From: Betaproteobacteria bacterium
GTDB taxonomy: Bacteria; Pseudomonadota; Gammaproteobacteria; Burkholderiales; Rhodocyclaceae
Assembly (NCBI GenBank): GCA_016868295.1
Contig: VGHJ01000007.1
Location: 1 to 64,000, forward strand
DNA: 64,000 bases
Reading direction: 5' to 3'
The notes under the pieces are model-generated. The model made no database searches. It was not told where the DNA came from and worked only from the letters and a program-made list of their open reading frames with translations. Each line of letters starts with the position of its first letter. Positions within the stretch are counted from its first letter, which is position 1. The position numbers were made by a program, and so were the translations under genes. This document shows, piece by piece, positions 12,386 through 22,291 of the stretch.

Positions 12386-12796
12386 CTATATGGTCCACTC
12401 GCAGCCGCACTTGCGGCAGCGCGCCTTGAGCCAGACCTCCTTCGGGTCCTCGATGTTGGCCGGTTCCTGATGCAGGGCCTTGCCGGCGTCGACCACGCTG
12501 AACCTCGCGTAGGCATTGCATTCGGGGCAATGGGCATGGGCGCCGATGTGCTCGGCCACCAGCATGATGCGCTTGTAGCGCTCCCAGCAGAACAGCGTCG
12601 CCCAGACGCCGCCGAGGCCGACGCCGAGCGCGACGACCAGGCCGAGCGGCCCTTCGCGCGCGCCGTACAGTTCGAGCGAGGAGGCGATGGCGATGATGCC
12701 GAGGAAGCAGCTCGTCAGGTAAAGGTGGCCCTCGACGAGCTGGCGCTCGTACCATTTCCTGAAGCCGAGGAGGCGCATGCGGCCGAGGGTGTCCAT
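12386..12796 (-). CDS. Membrane protein with C-terminal zinc ribbon, unknown function
   Basis: This 136-aa protein has two hydrophobic segments (about 27-43 and 52-70) followed by a soluble tail carrying CPEC near residue 90 and CRKC near 128, a likely four-cysteine zinc ribbon. The start at 12796 (MDTLGRMR) has AAGGAA upstream; the longer track start would run through the terminator and repeat beyond. I do not recognise a named family. It lies downstream of the transhydrogenase genes but is separated from them by a terminator hairpin, so it is probably an independent unit. Confidence 0.65.
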   Translation of the reverse strand: MDTLGRMRLLGFRKWYERQLVEGHLYLTSCFLGIIAIASSLELYGAREGPLGLVVALGVGLGGVWATLFCWERYKRIMLVAEHIGAHAHCPECNAYARFSVVDAGKALHQEPANIEDPKEVWLKARCRKCGCEWTI

Positions 12797-12825
12797 CAGC
12801 CCGTTCTGTTCCTTCAGGCCTGAAA

Positions 12826-12852
12826 CAACAAGGCCGGGGTGTCCCGGCCTCT
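12826..12852 (-). terminator. Rho-independent terminator after pntB
   Basis: On the minus strand a GGCCGGG/CCCGGCC stem with a short loop is followed by TTGTTGTTT, about 50-75 nt downstream of the pntB stop. This is the expected layout for an intrinsic terminator of the pntAB operon. Confidence 0.7.
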
Positions 12853-12856
12853 TTGC

Positions 12857-12894
12857 CCCTCTCCCCTGCCCTCTCCCCAATGGGGAGAGGGGGA
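12857..12894. repeat. GC-rich palindromic repeat
   Basis: CCCTCTCCCC and GGGGAGAGGG around an AAT loop, with a further CCCCTCTCCCC half-copy. It is another member of the dispersed palindrome family, located just downstream of pntB. Confidence 0.6.
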
Positions 12895-12901
12895 AAACCG
12901 A

Positions 12902-14311
12902 TCACGCCTTCAGCGCCACCAGCACCTCGTCGAGCATCTTCTTGGCGTCGCCGAAGAGCATGCGGTTGTTGTCCTTGTAGAAGAGCGGGTTGTCCACGCC
13001 GGCGTAGCCCGAGGCCATCGAGCGCTTCATGACGATGGAAGTCTTCGCCTTCCACACTTCCAGCACCGGCATGCCGGCGATGGGGCTCGTCGGATCGTCC
13101 TGCGCCGCCGGGTTCACGATGTCGTTGGCGCCGATCACCATGGCGACGTCGGTGTCGGGGAAGTCCTCGTTGATCTCGTCCATCTCGAGCACGATGTCGT
13201 AGGGCACCTTGGCTTCCGCCAGCAGCACGTTCATGTGCCCGGGCATGCGGCCGGCCACCGGGTGAATGCCGAAGCGCACGTTGACACCCTTCTCGCGCAG
13301 GTGTTTCGTGATCTCGAACACCGTGTGCTGGGCCTGCGCCACCGCCATGCCGTAGCCCGGCACGATGATGACATTTTTCGATTCGCGCAGCAGTTCCGCC
13401 GTCTCCGCCGCGCTGACCGGACTGACTTCTCCCGCCGGCTGCGCACCACTCGCCGCCGCCGGCGCGCCGCCGCCCGTACCGAAGCCGCCGGCGATGACGC
13501 TGATGAAGTTGCGGTTCATGGCGCGGCACATGATGTAGGAAAGGATGGCGCCGGAGGAGCCCACCAGCGCGCCAACCACGATCAGAAGATCATTCGAGAG
13601 CATGAAGCCGGTGGCCGCCGCCGCCCAGCCGGAGTAGCTGTTCAGCATCGACACCACCACCGGCATGTCGGCACCGCCGATGGCCATCACCATGTGGATG
13701 CCGAAGAGGAGCGCGATCACCGTCATGACGATCAGCGGCGGCATGCCGGCCTCGATGGACGGCGCCATGACGAACTGGCGGCCGTACCAGATCACCACCA
13801 GCAGGCCGATGAGGTTGAGCCAGTGGCGGCCCGGCAGCAGCATCGGCTTGCCGCCGATCTTGCCGGAGAGCTTGCCGAAGGCGATCACCGAGCCTGAGAA
13901 GGTCACCGCGCCGATGAGGATGCCGACGTAGATCTCGATTTCGTGGATGGTCTTCTCGGCGCCGGTGAAGGCGATCGAGGTGTCGACGTAGCTGGCGAAG
14001 CCGACCAGGCAGGCGGCAAGGCCGACCAGGCTGTGCATGATGGCCACCAGTTCGGGCATCTGCGTCATCTGCACGGCGCGCGCGGCGTAGAGGCCGATGG
14101 CCCCGCCCGCCACCATGGCGGCGACGATCCAGGGAATGCCGGCGGCGGTAACGCGCGGTCCGAGCACGGTGGCGAGCACGGCGATGGTCATGCCGACAAT
14201 GCCGTAGAGATTGCCGCGCCGCGAAGTCTCCGGATTGGAGAGGCCGCCCAGGCTGAGGATGAAGAGGATGGTCGCGCCGAGGTAAGCGACGGTGGTGAGG
14301 CTCGAAGTCAT
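12902..14311 (-). CDS. pntB: NAD(P) transhydrogenase subunit beta
   Basis: This 469-aa inner-membrane subunit has nine or so hydrophobic segments in the first 270 residues. A C-terminal NADP(H)-binding domain III follows, with [15 protein letters not shown] near residue 315 and [16 protein letters not shown] near 397. With PntA it couples proton translocation to hydride transfer from NADH to NADP+, supplying NADPH. It starts 13 nt after the pntA stop. A copy of the GACTGACTT motif falls in the linker before domain III ([10 protein letters not shown]), where sequence is normally variable. Confidence 0.95.
   Translation of the reverse strand: MTSSLTTVAYLGATILFILSLGGLSNPETSRRGNLYGIVGMTIAVLATVLGPRVTAAGIPWIVAAMVAGGAIGLYAARAVQMTQMPELVAIMHSLVGLAACLVGFASYVDTSIAFTGAEKTIHEIEIYVGILIGAVTFSGSVIAFGKLSGKIGGKPMLLPGRHWLNLIGLLVVIWYGRQFVMAPSIEAGMPPLIVMTVIALLFGIHMVMAIGGADMPVVVSMLNSYSGWAAAATGFMLSNDLLIVVGALVGSSGAILSYIMCRAMNRNFISVIAGGFGTGGGAPAAASGAQPAGEVSPVSAAETAELLRESKNVIIVPGYGMAVAQAQHTVFEITKHLREKGVNVRFGIHPVAGRMPGHMNVLLAEAKVPYDIVLEMDEINEDFPDTDVAMVIGANDIVNPAAQDDPTSPIAGMPVLEVWKAKTSIVMKRSMASGYAGVDNPLFYKDNNRMLFGDAKKMLDEVLVALKA
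13420..13428 (-). repeat. AAGTCAGTC motif copy 2
   Basis: Exact AAGTCAGTC on the minus strand inside pntB, in a frame giving Glu-Val-Ser. The preceding bases are GAG rather than AAA. Confidence 0.65.
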
Positions 14312-14324
14312 TTCTCGTCGCTCC

Positions 14325-15914
14325 TTACTTGCGGAACATCGCCAGCATGCGGCGGGTCACGGCGAAGCCGCCGAACATGTTGATGCAGGTGAGCCCGATG
14401 CCCACCACCGCCATCCAGCGGATCAGCTCGTCCGGCCTGCCGGCGGCGCCCGCCTCGATGGGCGGCGCGATCTGCACCAGCGCGCCGATGGCGATGATGC
14501 TGGAGATGGCGTTGGTCACGCTCATCAGCGGCGTGTGCAGCGAGGGCGTCACGTTCCAGATCACCATGTAGCCGACGAAGCAGGCCAGCACGAACACCGT
14601 GAAGTGGCCGAGAAAGGAGGCCGGCGCGTAGGCGCCGATCAGCCAGAACAACCCGGCGGCCACTACGGAGATGATCGCCAGCGTGCTGCCGGCCATCGGT
14701 TCGCTCGCACCGTGGCCGTGGCCCTTGGCGGCGGGTGCGGCGGCCACTGGCTTGGCGGCGGCAGGTGCCGCGGCCGCCTGCTTCGGCGCCGGCGGCGGCC
14801 AGGTGATCGCGCCGTCCTTGATGACCGTGAGGCCGCGGATGGCCTCGTCTTCCATATTGACGTCGATGTTGCCGTCCTTGGTCTTGCACAACTCCTCGGT
14901 GAGGCGGAAGAGGTTGGTGGCGTAGAGCGTCGAGGACTGCTTGGAGAGGCGGCCGACCAGGTCGGTGTAGCCGATGATGGTGACGCCGTGCCTGACCACC
15001 GCCTCGCCCGGCACGGTCAACTCGCAGTTGCCGCCCTGCTCGGCGGCCATGTCGACGATGACGCTGCCCGGGCGCATCGATTGCACCATCTCGGCGGTGA
15101 TCAGCCGGGGCGCCGGCTTGCCGGGAATCAGGGCGGTGGTGATGATGATGTCGACTTCCTTCGCCTGCTGCGCGTACATGGCGCGCTGCGCCGCCTGGAA
15201 GCCCTCGCTCATCACCTTGGCGTAGCCGCCGCCGCCGGAGCCTTCCTCCTCGTAATCGACCTTGACGAATTCGCCGCCGAGCGAGACGACCTGGTCGGCC
15301 ACTTCGGCGCGGGTGTCGTTGGCACGCACGATGGCGCCGAGGCCGGCGGCGGTGCCGATCGCCGCGAGTCCCGCCACGCCAGCGCCGGCGATGAAGACCT
15401 TGGCCGGCGGCACCTTGCCGGCGGCGGTGATCTGGCCGTTGAAGAAGCGGCCGAAGGCGTTGGCGGCCTCGATCACGGCGCGGTAGCCGGCGACGCCGGC
15501 CTGGGAGGTCAGTGCGTCCATCTTCTGCGCGCGGGAGAGCGTGCGCGGCAGCGAATCGATGGCCAGCACGGTCGCCTTGCGGGCGGCGAGCTGCTGCATC
15601 AGCTCCGGGTTCTGCGCCGGCCAGATGAAGGAGATCAGCGTCCCGCCCTCGCGCAGCAGGCCGACTTCCTCGGCCGAGGGGGCGCGCACCTTGAAGACGA
15701 TGTCGGCCTTCGACCACAGCGCGGCGGCGTCATTGACCACCTCGGCGCCGGCGGCGCGGTAGGCGTCGTCGCCGCAGTTGGCGGCCTCGCCGGCGCCGGA
15801 CTGCACGGCGACGGAGAACCCGAGCTTGATGAGTTTTTCGACCACCTCGGGCACGGTCGCGACCCGCTTTTCGCCCACGGCCGTCTCCTTCGGTACGCCT
15901 ATGACCAGAGACAT
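14325..15914 (-). CDS. pntA: NAD(P) transhydrogenase subunit alpha (fused PntAA-PntAB)
   Basis: This 529-aa protein begins [18 protein letters not shown], the classic domain I start. It has the NAD-binding [16 protein letters not shown] segment near residue 170 and a long Ala/Pro linker around 375-400, then four transmembrane segments forming the PntAB part. The fused layout is as in E. coli. The linker is unusually rich in alanine and includes a GHGHG stretch. The gene leads the pntAB operon on the minus strand, with a 133-nt gap to corA for its promoter. Confidence 0.95.
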   Translation of the reverse strand: MSLVIGVPKETAVGEKRVATVPEVVEKLIKLGFSVAVQSGAGEAANCGDDAYRAAGAEVVNDAAALWSKADIVFKVRAPSAEEVGLLREGGTLISFIWPAQNPELMQQLAARKATVLAIDSLPRTLSRAQKMDALTSQAGVAGYRAVIEAANAFGRFFNGQITAAGKVPPAKVFIAGAGVAGLAAIGTAAGLGAIVRANDTRAEVADQVVSLGGEFVKVDYEEEGSGGGGYAKVMSEGFQAAQRAMYAQQAKEVDIIITTALIPGKPAPRLITAEMVQSMRPGSVIVDMAAEQGGNCELTVPGEAVVRHGVTIIGYTDLVGRLSKQSSTLYATNLFRLTEELCKTKDGNIDVNMEDEAIRGLTVIKDGAITWPPPAPKQAAAAPAAAKPVAAAPAAKGHGHGASEPMAGSTLAIISVVAAGLFWLIGAYAPASFLGHFTVFVLACFVGYMVIWNVTPSLHTPLMSVTNAISSIIAIGALVQIAPPIEAGAAGRPDELIRWMAVVGIGLTCINMFGGFAVTRRMLAMFRK

Positions 15915-16047
15915 GTCACACCCCTTGCTTTATGCTTGTTGGAAGGAGCCAAGGCGCATCAGAAATCCTGCTCTTGGCGATAAACGGCAATAATACTTAA
16001 ATCGATTCACCCTGTGTTGGTTGCAATAATCCGTTGAGGGTTGAAAC

Positions 16048-17115
16048 ATGAAGAAGCCTCGCAAGCTGCGCTCTCAAAAGGTCGGCCTCGCCCCGGGTAC
16101 CCTCGTCCACCTCGGCGAGCGGCGCACGACCCAGCCGGACATCGCGCTGTTCGAATACGACGCCTCCGTCCTGAAAGAGACCCGTTTCGCCTCGCTCGCC
16201 GCCTCGCGCGGGCACGTGCGCGGGCCGGGTACGCTCTGGCTCAACGTGCATGGCCTGCACGAGCCGGAGGTGATGGCCGAGATCGGGCGACGCTTCAACC
16301 TGCATCCCCTCGTGCTGGAGGACATCCTCAATACCGACCAGCGGCCGAAGGTGGACGATTACGGCGACTACCTCTACATCGTCGCCCGCTTCTTCGAGTA
16401 CGACGCGGCGAGCGGCAGCATCGGCTCGGACCAGGTGAGCATCGTGCTCGGCACCGACTTCGTGCTCACCTTCCAGGAACGGCCGACCGGCACCTTCGAT
16501 CCGGTGCGCGAACGGCTGCGCGGCGACAAGGGCCCGATCCGCAAGCTCGGCGCAGACTACCTCGCCTACTCGCTGCTCGACACGGTGGTCGACCGCTATT
16601 TCTCCGTGCTGGAGCAGCTCACCGAACGCACCGAAGGCCTCGAGGACAGGCTGCTGCAGCAGGCCACGCCCGCCCTGCTGCGGGAAATCCACGAGATCAA
16701 GCGCGAGACGCTCGTCATGCGCCGCGCCGTCTGGCCGCTGCGCGAGGTCATCAACGGCCTGACGCGCGCCGACCAGCGCTTCTTCAAGGCGGAGACGCAG
16801 CCCTACCTGCGCGACGTCTACGACCACGCCGTGCACGTCATCGAATCGCTGGAGGGCATCCGCGACCTCATCGCCGGCATGCTCGACATCTACCTGTCGA
16901 GCATTTCCAACCGCGTCAACATGGAGGTGCGCATCCTCACCGTGATCACCACGCTGTTCATGCCGGCGGCGCTCATCGCCGGCATCTTCGGCATGAACTT
17001 CCGCACCATGCCGATGCTGGAGGAGCCCGAGGGTTTTCTCGTCGCCCTCGGCATGATGGCGACGATTGCCGTGGCGATGGGCGCGATCTTCTGGCGGCGG
17101 CGCTGGCTCGGCTGA
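16048..17115 (+). CDS. corA: Magnesium/cobalt transport protein CorA
   Basis: This 355-aa protein has a large cytoplasmic N-terminal domain, a long helical region, and two C-terminal transmembrane helices with the diagnostic GMN motif (AGIFGMNFRTMP near residue 313) before the last helix. CorA forms a pentameric Mg2+ channel. The Met at 16048 has GAGGG about 9 nt upstream. It is monocistronic by context, being flanked by divergent pntA and the convergent phosphatase gene. Confidence 0.92.
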   Translation: MKKPRKLRSQKVGLAPGTLVHLGERRTTQPDIALFEYDASVLKETRFASLAASRGHVRGPGTLWLNVHGLHEPEVMAEIGRRFNLHPLVLEDILNTDQRPKVDDYGDYLYIVARFFEYDAASGSIGSDQVSIVLGTDFVLTFQERPTGTFDPVRERLRGDKGPIRKLGADYLAYSLLDTVVDRYFSVLEQLTERTEGLEDRLLQQATPALLREIHEIKRETLVMRRAVWPLREVINGLTRADQRFFKAETQPYLRDVYDHAVHVIESLEGIRDLIAGMLDIYLSSISNRVNMEVRILTVITTLFMPAALIAGIFGMNFRTMPMLEEPEGFLVALGMMATIAVAMGAIFWRRRWLG

Positions 17116-17126
17116 GCCGGAGCGGA

Positions 17127-17972
17127 TCAGCGCTGCGGCGGACGCGGCAAGGGGCCGGGCGCCGGCTTCTTCTCTTCCTTCTTCTCCACCAGCTTGACGA
17201 TCGCCAGCGAGCAGTTGTCGCCGCGCCCCTGGGCGCGGTCGCGCGCGCGCTGGATGAGGATCTCCGCCGCGGCGCGCGGCGCATGGGCGGCGAGCACGCC
17301 GCCCAGTTCGGCATCCGTGAAATAGGCCCACAGGCCGTCGGAGCAGAGCAGGTAGATATCGCCCGCCTGCGGCGGCACCGCCTCGCCGTAGTCGATGGTC
17401 GGCTCGCGCTCCGCGCCGAGGCAGCCGAGCAGGACGTTCTTCTGCGGATGGTGCTCGGCCTGCTCCGGCGTCAGATAGCCCTTCTTCAGCATCTCGTTCA
17501 CGTAGGAGTGGTCCGAGCTGCGCGTGACCAGCTGGTCGTTGCGGAAGTGGTAGATGCGCGAGTCCCCGCAATGCGCCCAGTCGATGCGGCCGGGCTGGAA
17601 GAGCAGCGCGCAGGCCGTGCTGTGCGGATCCTGCTCGCTGGTGAAGCGCGTCAGCTTGATGGCGATGTGCGCCTCCTCGATGATCGCGCCAAGCAACTGC
17701 TGCGGCGACTCGTCGGCCGGCGCGAACACCTCGAAGAGGTGCCTGGCCTTGAACACCACCTGCTCGGCCGCCATGGCGCCGCCGGTGTGGCCGCCCATGC
17801 CGTCGGCCAGCACGGCCATCATCAGGCCGCGCCGCGTCGGGTGCGGAAACAGGCTGACGCGGTCCTGCTGCTCCTTGCGGTCGCCGATGTGCTGGGCGGT
17901 GCAGGTTTCTACGGTAAAGGCCACGGGGTCGGAATCGATCGTGTTCGTATGCGCTGAGGGCGACTTTAGCAT
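17127..17972 (-). CDS. PP2C-family serine/threonine protein phosphatase
   Basis: The protein has 281 residues with PPM/PP2C motifs in order: RKEQQDRV (metal-binding Asp), ADGMGGHTGGAMAAEQV, SDGLWAYFTDAEL and GRGDNCSLAIVKL. A short Lys/Pro-rich tail follows. The start could be the Met at 17972 or 18005; I prefer 17972 because the conserved domain follows soon after and the other leaves only 17 nt to the divergent MaoC gene. It is probably a cytoplasmic phosphatase acting on Ser/Thr-phosphorylated proteins. Possible partners in this window are PrkA and the kinase-USP fusion, though neither is adjacent. Confidence 0.88.
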   Translation of the reverse strand: MLKSPSAHTNTIDSDPVAFTVETCTAQHIGDRKEQQDRVSLFPHPTRRGLMMAVLADGMGGHTGGAMAAEQVVFKARHLFEVFAPADESPQQLLGAIIEEAHIAIKLTRFTSEQDPHSTACALLFQPGRIDWAHCGDSRIYHFRNDQLVTRSSDHSYVNEMLKKGYLTPEQAEHHPQKNVLLGCLGAEREPTIDYGEAVPPQAGDIYLLCSDGLWAYFTDAELGGVLAAHAPRAAAEILIQRARDRAQGRGDNCSLAIVKLVEKKEEKKPAPGPLPRPPQR

Positions 17973-18022
17973 GCAAACACCGCCCCAGGCGCTATGATTG
18001 CCCATCTCACACGGAGTCGCGC

Positions 18023-18460
18023 ATGCTCTATCCAGCCAGAGGCTTCAACCAGGTCCGCGTCGGCGAGCGCTTCGAGAGCGCGATGACCATGACCGAGACC
18101 CACATCGTCATGGGCGCCGGCCTGTTCGGCGACTTCAACCGGCTGCACGTCGACGAGCCCTTCGCCAAGGCTTCGCGCCACGGCGGCCGCATCGCCCACG
18201 GCTACCTCACCAGCTCGCTCATCGCCGCCTCCTACGGCATGGTCTTCCACGGCACGGCCGTCGCCTACCTCGAGCACGCCTGCACCTTCCTCAAGCCGGT
18301 GCGCGCCGGCGACACGCTGACGACCGTGTGGGAAGTGACGGAATTGACGCCGAAGCCGAAGCACGACGGCGGCATCGTCGCCATGAAGGCGACGTGCACC
18401 AACCAGCACGGCGAGGTGGTGGCCGAGGCGACGGGGACGATGCTGGTCAGGAACGCCTGA
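18023..18460 (+). CDS. MaoC family dehydratase
   Basis: This 145-aa single hotdog-domain protein has the hydratase-2-like pattern GDFNRLHVDEPFAK followed by GRIAHGYLTSSLIA (about residues 41-70), containing the Asp/His catalytic pair. MaoC proteins hydrate trans-2-enoyl-CoA to 3-hydroxyacyl-CoA. It is convergent with an acyl-CoA synthetase gene, fitting a fatty-acid or acyl-CoA role, but the substrate is not known. Confidence 0.85.
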   Translation: MLYPARGFNQVRVGERFESAMTMTETHIVMGAGLFGDFNRLHVDEPFAKASRHGGRIAHGYLTSSLIAASYGMVFHGTAVAYLEHACTFLKPVRAGDTLTTVWEVTELTPKPKHDGGIVAMKATCTNQHGEVVAEATGTMLVRNA

Positions 18461-18488
18461 CCCCTCTCCCCGCAAGCGGGGAGAGGGG
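18461..18488. repeat. Perfect 13-bp GC-rich palindrome between convergent genes
   Basis: CCCCTCTCCCCGC and GCGGGGAGAGGGG around AA exactly fill the gap between two convergent stop codons. The sequence belongs to the dispersed palindrome family and may act as a bidirectional RNA 3'-end structure, though it lacks a T-tract. Confidence 0.65.
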
Positions 18489-18490
18489 GG

Positions 18491-20158
18491 TCATTTCTGG
18501 AGCTTCTCTTCTTCCCGCTGGCGCAGCACGCGCCGCTGCACCTTGCCGGTGGTGGTCATGGGCAGGGCGTCGATGAACTCGATGGCCTTGGGGTACTCGT
18601 AGGGCGCGAGGTATTGCCGCACGTGAGCAGCGAGCTCGGCCTCCAGCGCGGCGCCCGGCTGCGCGCCCGGCTGCAGCACGATGAAGGCCTTGACGATGGT
18701 GCCGCGCGTCTCGTCGGGCGCGCCGATCACCGCGGCGTTGGCCACCGCCGCGTGCTTGACCAGGCAGTTCTCGATCTCGGCCGGGCCGATGCGGTAGCCG
18801 GCGCTCTTGAACATGTCGTCGGCGCGGCCCTGGTACCAGAGGTAGCCCTCCTCGTCCGCCTTCGCCAGGTCGCCGGTGCGCGCCCAGGCCGTCTCGCCCG
18901 CGCCGATGTATTTCTCCTGCGTCGCTTTCGGGTTGTTCCAGTATTCGATGAGGAACACCGGATCGCGCTCGCCGTTGCAGGAGCGTTGCACGCAGACCTC
19001 GCCCACCTCGCCCGGCGGCAGCTCGCGACCTTCATCGTCCACCACCGCCACGCGGTGGCCGGGATAGGGCCGCCCCATGGCGCCGGGCTTGGCCGGATAC
19101 GCCGCCGCGCAGTTGCCGACGATGTAGTTCACCTCGGTCTGGCCGAACATCTCGTTGATGGTCAGGCCGAGCTTGTCGCGCGCCCAGGCGAAGACCGTCT
19201 CGCCCACCGATTCGCCGGCGCTCATGATGCTGCGCAGGCTGAGGTCGTAGCGCGCCGCAGGTGTAGGCACCGCCTTCATCATCATCTTCAGCGCGGTGGG
19301 GAAGAGGAAGGCGTTCCTCACGCCGTACTTCTCCATCAGCCAGAAGGCCTTCTCCGGATCGAAGCGGCCGCGGTAGCCAAGCAGCGGCTGGCCGAAGGCC
19401 CAGGTCGGCAGCAGCACGTCGAAGAGACCGCCGGTCCACGCCCAGTCGGCCGGCGACCAGAACAGGTCGCCCGGCTGCGGAAAGAAGTCGTGCGAGCAGA
19501 CGTAGCCGGACAGGTTTCCGAGCAGCGTGCGCTGCGCCATCAGCGCGCCCTTCGGGTTTCCCGTCGTGCCGCTGGTGTAGATGATCAGCGCCGGATCGTC
19601 GGCCGCGGTGTCGACGCAGGCGAAGCGGCGCGAGGCGCGCGCGAGCAGCCTCTCCCACTCGTGCACGCCGGCCTCCTTCGCCGCGCCGACGCCGATGACG
19701 TGGCGCAGATTCGGCAGACGGTCCTTCACCGCCCACAGCTTGGGCAGGGTGGATTCGTCGACGATGGCAACGCAGGCGCCGGAATCGGCCAGCCGGTACT
19801 CCAGCGCGTCCGGGCCGAAGAGGTGGGAGAGCGGCAGCGCGATGACGTCCATCTGGTAGCAGGCGACATGGGCGACGCCGGTCTCCGGCCGCTGCGGCAG
19901 CATGATGGCGACGCGGTCGCGGCGCATGACCCCGAGGGCGTGCAGCACGTTGGAGAGGCGGTTGGCCGCCATCTGGATGTCCCAGAAGGTCCACGCCTCC
20001 TTGTGCCCCGCCTCGTCCTCGTAATAGAGGGCGAAGCGCGAACGGTCCCCGGCCCAGCGGCCGCAGCACTCGCGCGCCATGTTGTAGCGCGACGGCACCT
20101 CCCAACCGAAGGTGTTGTGCAGCGCATCGTAGTTTTTCGCCTGTCGATTCAACTTCAT
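18491..20158 (-). CDS. AMP-dependent acyl-CoA synthetase (acetyl/medium-chain type)
   Basis: This 555-aa ANL enzyme has IYTSGTTGNPKGALM near residue 190, the EMFGQTEVNY motif, the hinge YQGRADDMFKSAGYRIGP near 430, and the acylation lysine in MTTTGKVQRRVLR near the C-terminus. The pattern resembles medium-chain acyl-CoA synthetases and acetyl-CoA-synthetase-like enzymes. The start at 20158 follows a GGGGGG run and begins the conserved protein, whereas the ORF to 20323 adds a non-conserved leader. Substrate is uncertain. Confidence 0.85.
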   Translation of the reverse strand: MKLNRQAKNYDALHNTFGWEVPSRYNMARECCGRWAGDRSRFALYYEDEAGHKEAWTFWDIQMAANRLSNVLHALGVMRRDRVAIMLPQRPETGVAHVACYQMDVIALPLSHLFGPDALEYRLADSGACVAIVDESTLPKLWAVKDRLPNLRHVIGVGAAKEAGVHEWERLLARASRRFACVDTAADDPALIIYTSGTTGNPKGALMAQRTLLGNLSGYVCSHDFFPQPGDLFWSPADWAWTGGLFDVLLPTWAFGQPLLGYRGRFDPEKAFWLMEKYGVRNAFLFPTALKMMMKAVPTPAARYDLSLRSIMSAGESVGETVFAWARDKLGLTINEMFGQTEVNYIVGNCAAAYPAKPGAMGRPYPGHRVAVVDDEGRELPPGEVGEVCVQRSCNGERDPVFLIEYWNNPKATQEKYIGAGETAWARTGDLAKADEEGYLWYQGRADDMFKSAGYRIGPAEIENCLVKHAAVANAAVIGAPDETRGTIVKAFIVLQPGAQPGAALEAELAAHVRQYLAPYEYPKAIEFIDALPMTTTGKVQRRVLRQREEEKLQK

Positions 20159-20349
20159 GGCTCGCCCCCCGGTGAGTTCCGTGAATTCTACACATCCAGC
20201 AATAGAGCGGAACTTCACCCTCTTTTCCGCATCTCTAAACCAAAGCCAAAGTTGTACGTTAATGTCGTTAACAGGCCAGCGAAACCTGTCGGACAACTTC
20301 CTACAACGCATGTCGCCGTGCAAACGGGCGGCCGGAAAAGGAGAGAGAC

Positions 20350-22272
20350 ATGGATATCGTCGCCGAAGTCGCCTCCCGCTACGAACGCATTCGCGAGGAG
20401 GAATATTCCCTCCAGGAATACCTGGAAATCTGCCGCAAGGACGACACCGCGTATGCCACCGCCGCCGAGCGCATGCTCGCCGCGATCGGCGAACCGGAGA
20501 TGATCGACACGCGGCAGAATCCGCGCCTGTCGCGCATCTTTGCCAACAAGGTTATCAGGGTTTATCCCTCGTTCCGCGAGTTTTACGGCCTCGAGGAGGC
20601 GATCGAAAACGTCGTCTCGTATTTCCGCCACGCCGCCCAGGGCCTGGAGGAGAAGAAGCAGATTCTCTACCTGCTCGGGCCGGTCGGCGGCGGCAAGTCG
20701 TCCATTGCCGAGCGCCTCAAGCAGTTGTTCGAACGCGTACCCTTCTACGCGCTGAAAGGGTCGCCGGTCAATGAAACGCCGCTCGGCCTGTTCTCGCCCG
20801 AGGAAGACGCCGCCATCCTCGAGGAAAAATACGCCATCCCGCGCCGCTATCTGACGGGTCTGCTCTCGCCCTGGGCGGTCAAGCGCCTGCACGAATACAA
20901 CGGCGATATCTCCAAATTCCGCGTGGTCAAGCGCTTCCCCTCGGTACTGCGCCAGATCGGCGTCGCCAAGACCGAACCGGGCGACGAGAACAACCAGGAC
21001 ATCTCCTCGCTCACCGGCAAGATCGACATCCGCAAGCTGGAACAGTACGCGCAGAACGATCCCGACGCCTACAGCTACTCGGGCGGCCTGTGCCTCGCCA
21101 ACCGCGGCCTGCTCGAGTTCGTAGAGATGTTCAAGGCGCCGATCAAGGTGCTGCACCCCCTGCTCACCGCCACGCAGGAGGGCAACTACAAGGGCACCGA
21201 GGGCTTCGGCGCGATTCCTTTCGACGGCATCATCCTGGCGCACTCCAACGAGTCGGAATGGCGCGCCTTCAAGAACAACCGCAACAACGAGGCCTTCCTC
21301 GACCGCATCTACATCGTCAAGGTGCCCTACTGCCTGCGCATCTCGGAGGAAATCGGCATCTACGAAAAGCTGCTGACCAACTCCGCCCTGTCTCAGGCGC
21401 CGTGCGCGCCGGGCACGCTGAAGATGATGTCGCAGTTCGCCGTGCTCTCGCGTCTGGTCGAGCCGGAGAACTCCGGCATCTATTCCAAGATGCAGGTCTA
21501 CGACGGCGAGAACCTGAAAGACACCGACCCGAAGGCCAAGTCCTATCAGGAGTACCGCGACTTCGCCGGCCCCGACGAGGGCATGAGTGGCATCTCGACG
21601 CGCTGGGCCTTCAAGATCCTGTCGAAGGTGTTCAACTTCGACCATTCGGAAGTCGCCGCCAACCCGGTGCATCTGCTCTACACCCTCGAGCAGCAGGTCG
21701 AGAAGGAGCAGTTCCCGCCCGAGGTGGAGCAGCGCTACCTGGCCCACATCAAGGAGTACTTGTCGCCGAAGTACGCCGAGTTCATCGGCAAGGAGATCCA
21801 GACGGCGTATCTCGAGTCGTATTCCGAATACGGCCAGAACATCTTCGACCGCTACGTCATCTACGCCGACTACTGGATCCAGGACCAGGAGTTCCGCGAT
21901 CCCGACACCGGCGAGGTGTTCGACCGCAAGGCGCTCAACGAGGAGCTGGAGAAGATCGAGAAGCCTGCCGGCATCTCCAACCCGAAGGACTTCAGGAACG
22001 AGATCGTCAACTTCGTCCTGCGTTCGCGCGCGCAGAACCACGGCAAGAACCCGGCATGGACCAGCTTCGAGAAAATGCGCCAGGTGATCGAGAAGAAGAT
22101 GTTCTCCAACACCGAGGAGCTGCTGCCGGTGATCTCCTTCAACGCCAAGGCCTCGGCCGAGGAGAGCAAGAAACACGAGGATTTCGTCAATCGCATGACC
22201 ACCAAGGGCTACACGCAAAAGCAGGTGCGCCTGCTCTGCGAGTGGTACTTGCGCGTGCGGAAATCGTCCTGA
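20350..22272 (+). CDS. prkA: PrkA family serine protein kinase (AAA-type)
   Basis: This 640-aa protein has an N-terminal PrkA AAA domain with Walker A LLGPVGGGKSSIAERL near residue 112 and a C-terminal kinase-like region. The stretch ILAHSNESEWRAFKNNRNNE near 295 is highly characteristic. A strong AAGGAGAGAG ribosome site precedes the start. It heads a prkA-yeaH-spoVR operon found widely in proteobacteria and linked to nitrogen starvation, stationary phase and stress in E. coli (YeaG). The phosphorylation targets here are unknown. Confidence 0.94.
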   Translation: MDIVAEVASRYERIREEEYSLQEYLEICRKDDTAYATAAERMLAAIGEPEMIDTRQNPRLSRIFANKVIRVYPSFREFYGLEEAIENVVSYFRHAAQGLEEKKQILYLLGPVGGGKSSIAERLKQLFERVPFYALKGSPVNETPLGLFSPEEDAAILEEKYAIPRRYLTGLLSPWAVKRLHEYNGDISKFRVVKRFPSVLRQIGVAKTEPGDENNQDISSLTGKIDIRKLEQYAQNDPDAYSYSGGLCLANRGLLEFVEMFKAPIKVLHPLLTATQEGNYKGTEGFGAIPFDGIILAHSNESEWRAFKNNRNNEAFLDRIYIVKVPYCLRISEEIGIYEKLLTNSALSQAPCAPGTLKMMSQFAVLSRLVEPENSGIYSKMQVYDGENLKDTDPKAKSYQEYRDFAGPDEGMSGISTRWAFKILSKVFNFDHSEVAANPVHLLYTLEQQVEKEQFPPEVEQRYLAHIKEYLSPKYAEFIGKEIQTAYLESYSEYGQNIFDRYVIYADYWIQDQEFRDPDTGEVFDRKALNEELEKIEKPAGISNPKDFRNEIVNFVLRSRAQNHGKNPAWTSFEKMRQVIEKKMFSNTEELLPVISFNAKASAEESKKHEDFVNRMTTKGYTQKQVRLLCEWYLRVRKSS

Positions 22273-22291
22273 GCGCGACGCGGAGGCAGGC

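Noticed and set aside
14292-15983. 563-aa plus-strand ORF opposite pntA, and the similar 352-aa ORF opposite pntB
   Set aside because: Antisense shadows with biased composition. The minus-strand PntA and PntB proteins are unmistakable.
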